In this document: positions 55,816 to 64,000 of the stretch, piece by piece | Layout of the letters: the number at the start of each line of letters is the position of its first letter | Position numbering within the stretch: position 1 is the first letter of the stretch | Origin: Pyrus communis | Taxonomy: Eukaryota; Streptophyta; Magnoliopsida; Rosales; Rosaceae | DNA: 64,000 nt | Assembly: GCF_963583255.1 (NCBI RefSeq) | Contig: NC_084813.1 | Coordinates: 6,806,001-6,870,000 of the forward strand | Reading direction: 5' to 3' | Translations under genes and position numbers: made by a program | Notes under the pieces: generated by a model | What the model was told of the DNA's origin: nothing | The model's database searches: none | The model's input: only the letters and a program-made list of their open reading frames with translations

Positions 55816-56878
55816 ATATGAATGAAACTTCTCAACATTTGAGCATCCAGAATCATCAAGATTTTCAAGAGATTTCATGTGAGAAATGTGCTTGGAAAAC
55901 TCTCAAGTTTTCTGCAGATAGTTTATTCATGACTTCTGAATTTTCTGGAAACGTCTCAAGATTTGAGCATCCAGAAATATCAAGGTATTGAAGAGATTTC
56001 ATTTGACAAATGCTGCTTGGAAGACTCTCAAGTTCTCTGCAATCATCCAGCCTCAGACTAACAAGATTGGTGAGATTTAAAACTGACGCAGGCAGTTCCT
56101 TAATTGCAGTGCCACCCAAATAAAGCTCAGATAGCTTATTCATATCCTCAAAAATTTCTAGAAACTTCTCAAGGTTTGAGCATCCAAAAACATCAAGGTC
56201 TTGAAGAGATTTCATGTGACAAATGCTGCTTGGAAGACTCTCAAGTTCACTACAATCATTCAGCTTCAAAGTAACAAGTCCATTTCATGCATGTGGGAAT
56301 CCATTTCAACCAAGTCATCGTCTTTATTTGACGAGGTGCGGATCAATTTCTGAAAAATATCTTTTACAATTTCCTCAATGAGCTTGGCATCATCCCTGTG
56401 GAATAAGAAAAACATTATTGTAAGAGTAAGATCAAGAGCAAGTGCAAACCGTATACATGGTCATACATTTGCTAGGAAAACATGACAAAGAATTAATAAT
56501 AAACGTTAAAAAAGAAAATCCCAAATTACGAAACTACAATAACTAAATATTACTCGTAATTTTTCGAAGCCCAGCCGGATAAATTGGTGGCTCGACTAAT
56601 TAGCGGACCTCCACCTCCGCACCTCTTCCATGTCGGTGTTAGAATGGCCTTCATGCTCGGCAAAAGCTTCCTCAAAGCTCCTCTTTGCTTTGCGGACATC
56701 AAAAGGATCCACTTGGTAAAAAACGGGCACAACCATTTGGTTCTTTCCATCCATACATTCTAGTATTTGGACGAGCTCCTTCAAGCACCATGTGGAAGAA
56801 GCATAGTTTTGAGAAAAAAATCTATGATTGAAACGCGCGAATCTTGGATCGCCGTCAAGAGTTGCGAAAGGTGGCTGC
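55816..56878 (-). pseudogene. TNL4 3' part: TIR end, NB-ARC stub fused to LRR
   Basis: The second half of the TIR exon (56878 to about 56556) carries WCLKELVQILECMDGK and PVFYQVDPFDV. The NB-ARC exon starts at 56395 but stops after about 40 codons (KDDDLVEMDSHMHEMD), where it is joined at about 56277 to LRR coding sequence (LKLNDCSELESLPSSIC). About 2 kb between P-loop and LRR are gone. The join has short shared text (ACTTG) and puts the LRR out of frame. LRR frame is open 56269-55865, then frameshifted. The TIR start lies at 61668-61489 across a copia element. Confidence 0.88.
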
Positions 56879-57081
56879 AGAAGAGAATGCTTAAATGGAA
56901 TAATTGTATGTTTCATTGATACGTGAAGGAGAAATATATACAGCTGATATGCACAATCGACTCCATAGAAATTGGAGTTGACTTCCTAACTAGGCAAATA
57001 CATAAAAAAGCTAAGTAAACAAATAATTAGGGATTTGTTCTGATTGAGATGTTCTGACTGAGATCTCATTGATTTATCAAC

Positions 57082-60000
57082 ACTTCCCCTCAAGTTGGTG
57101 CATATATGTCACTCATGCCCAACTTGTCTAAGAAACTTGAAAACTTATGACTTGAAACAGTTTTCGTGAGAATATCTGCCAACTGATCCTCCATTCTAAT
57201 TGATGGTACTTCAATTATTTTTCCTTCCAATTTTTCCTTGATAAAGAATCTATCAACTTCAACATGGTTCGTTCTATTGTGTTGTACCGGATTATGTGCA
57301 ATGTCACAGACGGCTTTATTATCACAAAATAATTTCATAGGCTGATCATTTTTAATCCCCAAATCCTGCAATAGAAGTTTTAGCCACAAAATTTCACAAA
57401 TTCCAAGGGCCATTCTTCTGTATTCGGCTTTTGCACTCAAACGGGCAACCACATTCTGCTTCTTACTCCTCCATGTAACCAAGTTACCCCCAACAAATGT
57501 AAAGTAGCCTGATGTTGAGCGCCTATCATCAACTGAACCTGCCCAATCTGCATCAGTATAACCTTTAACTCCAAGATGCTTATTTCTTTTAAACAAAATC
57601 CCTTTCCCTGGACTTCCCTTCAAATATCGCAAAATCCTCATCACTGCATTCATATGTTGTTCTCCGGGATCATGCATGTATTGACTCACTACACTCAAGG
57701 CATATGCAAGGTCCTGTCTTGTGTGTGCTAAGTACATTAAACGGCCTACTAACCTCTGGTATCTCCCTTTGTCAAATGGTACTTGATTTGGATCAACACA
57801 AAGCTTTAATCCTTCCTCTAATGGTGTAGATACTGGTTGAGAAGCTGACATGCCGGTTTCATGCAACAAATCAATAATGTACTTTCTCTGAGACAAGAAA
57901 ATTCCCGAATTGCTTCTCGATACCTCAATCCCTAAAAAATATTTCAGGGATCCAAGGTCTTTCATCTCAAATTCAGTAGACCAGTACCTCTATAAGGCCG
58001 CACGTTCCTCCGGATCATTTCATGTTACCACCATATCATCTACATACACAATAAGTGCAGTAAGCTTCCCATTTCGTCTTTTCAAGAACAAAGTATGATC
58101 AGAGTTACTTTGCCTATAACCAAATGCTCTCATTGATTTTGTGAATCTTCCAAACCATGCTCGAGAAGGCTGCTTCAAACCATACAAAGATTTCTTCAAC
58201 CTACACACCTTTCTTTTGTATTTAAATAGGAGTATTACATCCTGGTGGAAGATCCATATAAATCTCTTCTGTCAAATCTCCATGTAAGAAAGCATTCTTC
58301 ACATCGAACTGCTGTAAGGGCCAATTGAGATTTGTAGCCAAGGACAACAAAACTCGAACTGTGTTAATCTTGGCCACAGGTGCAAATGTATATGTATAGT
58401 CGATTTCATATTTTTGAGTGTACCCTTTTTCTACTAGTCTTGCCTTGAAGCGATCCACCGTCCCATCAGCTTTATACTTCACAATATAAACCCATTTGCA
58501 TCCCGCAGGTTTCTTACCAGTTGGCAAGTCTATGATCTCCCAGGTAGTATTCTTCTTCAAAGCCTTCAACTCTTCATTCATTGCTGCTTGCCAACGTGGA
58601 TCGGCTAAAACCTCCTGCACATTGTTAGGAATAGATACAGTAGATAATTGATACACAAATGACTTATTTGAGTCTGACAGGTGACTGGTAGACACATAAT
58701 TACTTAACGGATATAACACATTAGACTCAGGGTTGGGCTTATTCACCAAATACCTAGTTTTTCACTTAGGATCAGCTTCAAAAGTGGGTTTAGGAATACC
58801 TCGGTTGACATGGTTAGGGAAACGACATGGTGGTGGTGGTGTTGCATCTGGAATCGAAGGCGATTGATTATGGTTATTGGGGCTCAAAGATGGTGAGGCC
58901 AACTGTGAGGGCAGCGAGAAAGCTGGTGGTGCGGAAGTTGGCAGTGAGCTGTTCGGCGACGTAGGCTCGTCTTTTTCAAGGTTTTCAACATTATTTTCAT
59001 GTGAATGATCAACACTTGTCTCCAATGAATTACCACTTAATTCCAAGTCATTCACATTACTTTCATGTGAATGATCACCACTTGTCTCCAAGACATCACC
59101 GCTTGAATCCAAATCATTCACAATAACTGTATTCGGGATACTATAATCAAGAGTTTGAACTTCTGTCTGATTCTCCCCCTGAAGTGAAGACTCGAGGTTG
59201 GCATAGTACATATCATTCTCATGAAATGCAACATCCACAGTGACGAACAACTTTTTCGTTAGAGGGTGAACATCGGTATCCCTTTTGATGTGAGGCATAC
59301 CCCACAAACACACATCGCAAGGCTCGAGGTTCAAGCTTTCTCCTCTATTGCTTATGAAGATAAACGAATGCCACACAACCGAACACGTGAGGTGGGAGAT
59401 TGGGAACTGCAAGAGTATCGACATGGGAGGCAAGAACCTGAAACGGTGTCTGAAAATTAATCGATCAAGAGGGAACACGATTAATGAGATATGCAGCTGA
59501 AGTGAAAGCTTCTCCCCAATAGGATAACAGAAGACGAGCCTCAAGCAAGGAAGCACGAACAACTTCCAGAAGCTGACGGTTCTTACGTTTTGCAACCCCA
59601 TTTTGTTAAGGAGTGTTTGGACATGTAGATTGATGAACAATACCATGATGATCAAGAAATGCATGAAGCTCATTGTTCACATACTCGCCGCCATTATCAC
59701 TCCTAAGAACCTGTATTTGTGACTTATATTGTACTTGCATTGTTTTGTGAAATCGCTGAAACAAAGAAGTAACTTCATTTTTGGACTTCATCAAACAAAC
59801 CCAAGTCATACATGTGCAATCATCAATAAAAGTAACGAACCAATGAGCCCCACCAAATGTAGCAGTTTTAGATGGTCCCCAAACAAAAGAATGAATTATA
59901 ATAAGAGGAACAGAACTTTTAGTCATACCGGGCGAAAACGAAGTACAATGACTTTTAGCCAGTTCACAAACACCACATTTAAAGCTAGAAACATCATGCT

Positions 60001-60660
60001 TAACAAATAAGCTGGGAAACAACCTCCGTAAATAACCGAAAGAAGCATGTCCAAGTCGACAATGCCACAACCAAACCTCTGAAGCTTTATTCTTTTCCCC
60101 CTGAGATCCTTCCACTACAAGAGCTTGAGTCAACATTCTGGTACTGTTCGATGTCAGCTCCAAGTAGTAGAGCTTGCCCTTCCTAATACCATAACCAATT
60201 GTCTTGCGAGTCCGAATATCCTTAAAAACACAAAAAAAAGGCCAAAAAAATCACAAAGCAATGTAGGGCGACAGTGATTTGAGCAACTGATAATAAATTA
60301 TAGTTAAGGGAAGGAACAACAAGTACGGAATCAAGATTAAGAGTATCGGAAAGGGAGACAGTGCCTTCCCCAATAATGGGGACAACATAACCATTGGCAA
60401 CACTTACGACAGTTTTGGTGGATGGTTTTAGGATTTGTACCTATCTAGAATTACAAGTCATATGTTCAGTAGCACCAGAATCAATTATCTATGTATTATT
60501 CATAACAAATGCAGAAACCTTTAAAGCATTACCATTGTTATATGTATGTTCAGAAGCTACCTTGTTTTTTGCAATTAGTGCACGAGTCTGGACTACCGTT
60601 GCTTTGGATGAATTTGGTGCAACGTGTTCGTGTGATTGATAAGGTCGAAACTTCCAAATA
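57082..60660 (-). pseudogene. Copia polyprotein, broken
   Basis: In minus-strand order: protease DSGATEHM (about 60465); GAG-pre-integrase WHCRLGHASFGYLRRLF with CGVCELAKSH; integrase core FIDDCT and RSDNGGEYVN, stopped at about 59606 (CPNTP*); a frameshifted integrase C-terminus (59673-58762); RT (58749-58222, [20 protein letters not shown] and [12 protein letters not shown]); RT end with YVDDMVV (58208-58020); then RNase H (57965-57090, GYTDADWAGSVDDRRSTSGY, KAEYRRMALG). Stops or frameshifts fall near 60435, 59606, 58760, 58215 and 57990. Gag is reduced to a stub (about 60660-60480), with no zinc knuckle seen. It cannot encode an active element. Confidence 0.88.
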
Positions 60661-61293
60661 AAGGTCCTACAAGACAAACAGAGACCAAAAAGTCAACAAA
60701 TTTCTTCTTTTTTTTTTTTTTCCTTTTTTTTTTCCTGTTTTCTTCCTTCTTCCCCTTTTTCTATTATTTTTTTCTTTTTTTCTTCTTTCTTTACTTCTTC
60801 ACCCGTCCATCCTCATTTTCTTTTCTTCAAACAGCAAGTTTTTTTTCCCTTTTTTCCGCAACAGCACATCAATCCTTTTTTCCTATTTTGCAACAGCAAG
60901 CTTTTTTCTGCTGTTCTTCAAACAACCACAAGTGGGTCAGAGTCTGGGTTCAATCGAATCTGGGCACGCAAAACAGATTCGCAGGTCGAAATCTGGGACA
61001 AATTTCAGGCAGCGGGTTGAATCTCGGTGCGTGGTGGTGGATGCAGGGAGCGGCTCGGTGAACTCGGATCAGCAACGACGGCGTCGATCGCTGGTCGGAT
61101 GGCGCACTGCACAACTGGGTGCTTGGCTGGTAGTTCGGGTTCTCGGGTCAGCAACGACGGCGTCATTCGCTGGTCGAACGGTGCTGCACAATTGGCTGCG
61201 CGGCTGGTAGTTATGGTTTTCCGTACAGAGCACGGTCTCGTCTCCTTTTTGTTTTTTTATGTGTTTTTTCTCAAAACCTAGGCTCTAATACCA
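60661..61293 (-). other. Copia leader with pyrimidine-rich and GC-rich tracts
   Basis: Between the PBS and the gag stub lie a plus-strand T/C-rich tract (about 60695-60905) and a GC-rich stretch (about 60930-61215) with a repeated GGTCAGCAACGACGGCGTC-like segment (about 61065 and 61143). ORFs here are compositional. Most of gag seems replaced or deleted. Confidence 0.5.
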
Positions 61294-61488
61294 AGAAAAG
61301 AATGCTTGAATGGAATAATTGTATGTTTCATTGATACGTGAAGGAGAAATATATACAGTTGATACGCACAATCGACTCCATAGAAATTAGAGTTGACTTC
61401 CCAACTAGGCAAATACAAAAAAAAAAAAAGCTAAGTAAACAAATAATTAGGGATTTGTTCTGATTGAGATCTCATTGATTTGTCAACA

Positions 61489-61668
61489 GCTGCCTTTTCG
61501 GAGCTCTTGGGCATCGATGAAGGTGTTGATTGCTTTCTGATTCAGGGCTTTGTAGAGGTGGCTGACGGAGCACCTGCGAGTGTCTTCCCCACTAAAATTG
61601 ATGAACACGTCGTAATTCCAAGGAGAGCCAGAGCAAGAAGAAGATGCAGCAGCAGCACCAGCAGCCAT
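61489..61668 (-). pseudogene. TNL4 5' part: TIR start
   Basis: The ATG at 61668 begins [20 protein letters not shown], then [13 protein letters not shown] and [10 protein letters not shown], cut by copia at 61489. In the usual FRGEDTR motif Arg is replaced by Ser. The upstream region with the W-box module is mutated: GGATCAATGAAGACC replaces GTCAATGACGACC. Confidence 0.88.
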
Positions 61669-61789
61669 TAATCGATCAAGTATCTAAAGAGTAACGTAAT
61701 GGATCAATGAAGACCGGATCACGCGTTGCTATTTTCTAGGTGCACGTCTTTAGAAAAAAGAAGAAACAAATGAAAGGCAGAAGCATATA

Positions 61790-62106
61790 GGTACCGTTTG
61801 GTACGTGGGACGGGACGGAACAGAGTGGGACAAGACGTTCCGTCCCACGTTTGGTGCGCCTAAAATGGGTGGAACGAGCTGTTCCACGGGACGAGTTTTG
61901 GGTGAATTTTCGTTCCACCTCAACCCCCTGGAACGACTCGTTCCACATCCGTGGAACATAAAATTATAACCTCTCTGTCTCCTTCTTCTTCCTCCTTGTT
62001 TCCATCCGAGGGCATCTTTGCTCCCGTCCCGTCCCGTTCCGTTCCGTCCCGTCCCGTCCCGTCCCATTCCGTTCCGTCCCGTCCCGTCTGCATACCAAAC
62101 GATACC
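61790..62106. mobile_element. MITE with CCCGT simple repeats (317 bp)
   Basis: Inverted ends: GGTACCGTTTGGTACGTGGG at the left, and GCATACCAAACGATACC at the right. It contains a tract of CCCGTCCCGTTCCGT units (about 62022-62090) and GGAACGAGCTGTTCCAC palindromic text. It interrupts the TNL4 upstream region, absent from the same place in TNL1 and TNL3. No clear target duplication. Confidence 0.65.
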
Positions 62107-63483
62107 ATCAGGGCCACTACTCAAAGCAAAAGCATAAAAATTCTAGAGTACCACAAATTGGTGGACCAAAGATATGCGGCAGTGGCAAGTGGGTCCCAAC
62201 AGTACGATTGGGCACACATCACAAGGGGTAATGTAACGGGCAGGAGTCCACGTAAACAGATTTCACTAGAAAATGTGTCTGCATTTTGTTGCGAAAATTG
62301 AATGTACTAGTCACAATAGGAGGAGAATCACAATTCAGATAACACACATTAATGCCCTCCTTATATAAACTGCATGCCAAAATGCACAAAAAAACATTTG
62401 CATATTCCTTCAAAGAAAATTTCTAGGCCTTTGTTATATTATGTATTAAAGAGAACCAAACTCTATCCCTCAAACACTAAATTTGTTCACTTTAGTTACA
62501 ATCCCCGTGCAAGGATTGTAAAACTCAAAAGCTTACTGTTCAAAACCAAAAACAATTTGTACCATTTACATGCTTGTGCAACATATGTCTTACACTGGAA
62601 AAACGTCTAAAATCGAATACAAATTTGTAAATCATAGATAGATTTTGTTCTCATTTTAATAATCAATTAGCAAGTAAAATTACAAACTTGCAGCAACCAA
62701 AGAGAGCAGAAATTAAGATGTAGAGATATCCCCAAACATACAACATATTGTATGGAAGCTAACTATAGAGGTTTGTGAAAGCAAGCTACACCATGAGTTG
62801 AAGCCTCTTGAACAAATTGGAGATACTTTAGCCTCGGTTCCTCCTCCTCAGTCTAAAAAATTACAAAAACATAGCACCTTAACTAAAAAAATGCATGATG
62901 AAATGGATTCATAGTTTTCATGCATCAATTGGTAACAAAACTGTATAAGAGATGGGCATATTAAGTAGTTTTCGGTTGTGTTTGTAATACTGTGCTTATT
63001 ATTTTATTCATTGTACTGTGATTGTGTTAGAATATTGCTACTCACTCTTCATACCTAAAACTTTGACCAATACATCACTCAAAAAGATTTTAAGAATTTT
63101 AGAGGTGTATATATCTGTCAGCCGGCTCACATCAAATTTCCAGATGTTGTTTACCATCAGCTAAAGTTCTATCTTTTATCTGTAATGCCACCTCATTTTA
63201 CATTATATATTAATCTTGCACAGTAATTTCGAGAGTTAAAACGAAAAATTCTTAAATCCATACCATGACGTACATGTACATCCGCATTCAATAAGATACT
63301 TAATCATCTATATAATGACAACATCCCAGAGGCATTCATTCAATTTACAAACAATAATTCTTGTACATGTACATCCGCATTCAATAAGATACTTAATCAT
63401 CTATATAATGACAACATCCCAGAGGCATTCATTCAATTTACAAACAATAATTCTTAGGAGGAGTTTAAATTGACAATATATTA
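62107..63483. other. TNL4 upstream region and spacer
   Basis: 62130-62240 retains the conserved TNL upstream text (CACATCACAAGGGGTAATGT). The rest has no supported gene. A 93-bp tandem duplication lies at 63271-63456 (TACATGTACATCCGCATTCA at 63271 and 63364), with both copies nearly identical. Confidence 0.6.
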
Positions 63484-64000
63484 TGGGGGCGTTTGTAGCG
63501 CCGGACTATCTCGGACTGAATTAGCTTCAAGGACTAAGTTGGACTGGCTTAGACTAGACTAAACTGGAATAACTTAGTGAAGCGTTTGGTGCAGTATTGG
63601 ACTAAGAAGCTGGATAATAACAAATTCTAATATTATATTATTTAATATATAAATTATTAATATTTTATTATTATCTTATCGTTTTCTCCATCTTTTCCTA
63701 CCATTTACGTCCCACTCTTTTCCTCTTCTCTCATCGTCCCACCCTCCCCCTCTTTTTTTCCTCTTAGACCTCTCAATTCATGTCTCTTTCTCATTCCTGG
63801 TCAAACTCCTTATTGATTCCAGTCTCTATTTCTCTGTCCTCCATCCCTCTCTAGCTATGCGTTGTTCGAACGGAACCTCACGGCTTCAATTTTCCCGACG
63901 AGTTGCAGGTTTCCCGATGTGTTTTCTGGCCAACCCTCGTTAAATTGGATGAAGTTAGCACTGCCAAAAAATTCATCACCATCCCTGGACCGAGATCTTA
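63484..64000. mobile_element. PIF/Harbinger-like DNA element, truncated by window end
   Basis: Begins TGGGGGCGTTTGT after TTA (63481-63483) and shares CTAAGTTGGACTGGCTTAG and GCGTTTGGTGCAGT-type text with the element at 35502-36983, so it is the same family. The inside then diverges, with a pyrimidine-rich tract (63690-63860). The right end is outside the window. Confidence 0.65.

Larger units (their letters stand above)
40264..56040. repeat. Segmental duplication, block B
   Basis: Partner of 1-13633. Compared with block A it has an extra stretch of about 3 kb between TOPLESS-like and TNL (46040-49000), a 78-bp in-frame loss in a WD40 exon (junction near 43945), and fewer LRR units. It continues to the right as TNL4. 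Confidence 0.95.
56879..61488 (-). mobile_element. Ty1/copia retrotransposon (4610 bp) in TNL4 TIR exon
   Basis: LTRs lie at 61294-61488 (5', 195 bp) and 56879-57082 (3', 204 bp). Perfect 5-bp target duplications GCTGC flank it (56874-56878, 61489-61493). A tRNA-Met-like PBS (TGGTATTAGAGCC, minus) abuts the 5' LTR, and a PPT (TTGAGGGGAAG, minus) abuts the 3' LTR. The minus-strand LTR begins TGTTGA and ends TTCT rather than CA. The LTRs differ at several sites and by a short internal duplication in the 3' LTR, so insertion is not very recent. Gag is mostly missing. Confidence 0.93.

Noticed and set aside
60930..61281. Overlapping plus-strand ORFs (GC-rich, Arg/Gly/Ser-rich)
   Set aside because: They lie in the copia leader, overlap in several frames and include an internal duplication. 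Composition explains the open frames.
61750..62124. Gly/Arg-Asp repeat ORFs on the minus strand
   Set aside because: Translation of CCCGT-type simple repeats inside a MITE.

Overview
The window is plant nuclear DNA, most likely from a woody eudicot and plausibly Rosaceae. The grounds are TIR-NBS-LRR (TNL) resistance genes with the usual four-exon layout, spliced genes, Ty3/gypsy (Tat-like) and Ty1/copia retrotransposons, a Cassandra TRIM with 5S-rRNA-like LTRs, and many MITEs. The family assignment is inference from TNL style. No bacterial, organellar or CRISPR features were seen.

The backbone is a tandem segmental duplication. Block A (about 1-28 kb) and block B (about 40.26-62.3 kb) have the same order. 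Each has a LEUNIG-like N-terminal fragment, a broken TOPLESS-like gene, a TNL (TNL1 in A, TNL3 in B), a shared TNL upstream region, a shared TNL 3' flank, and a second, ruined TNL (TNL2 in A, TNL4 in B). All of these lie on the minus strand. The first 2.87 kb of the two blocks are almost identical, while the rest differs by about 2% or more plus indels.

TNL1 (6022-10107) is the most intact resistance gene: TIR, NB-ARC and an LRR domain built mostly of seven in-frame 213-bp repeats. Its 3' end was lost in a deletion that joins it to the TOPLESS-like fragment. TNL3 (48520-52534) keeps its 3' end but has an in-frame stop in the LRR array. TNL2 lost its promoter and TIR start and is split by a gypsy element of about 12 kb (13680-25794). 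That element is itself split by a 2356-bp solo LTR and carries an antisense spliced extra gene. TNL4 has a copia element in its TIR exon (5-bp target duplication) and an internal deletion joining NB-ARC to LRR.

Between the blocks (28-40 kb) lie a Cassandra element whose two LTRs are inverted to each other but flanked by a perfect target duplication, a Tourist-like MITE, a plus-strand gene with four B3 domains (REM-type, 31930-35005, broken by a frameshift and a stop), a 1.48-kb DNA element with a nested hairpin MITE, a decayed LTR-like region and another MITE.

Functionally this is a birth-and-death resistance cluster. One TNL is nearly complete, another is recently disabled, and two are wrecks. 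Beside them sit fragments of two Groucho/Tup1-type corepressor genes (LEUNIG and TOPLESS), both duplicated with the cluster.
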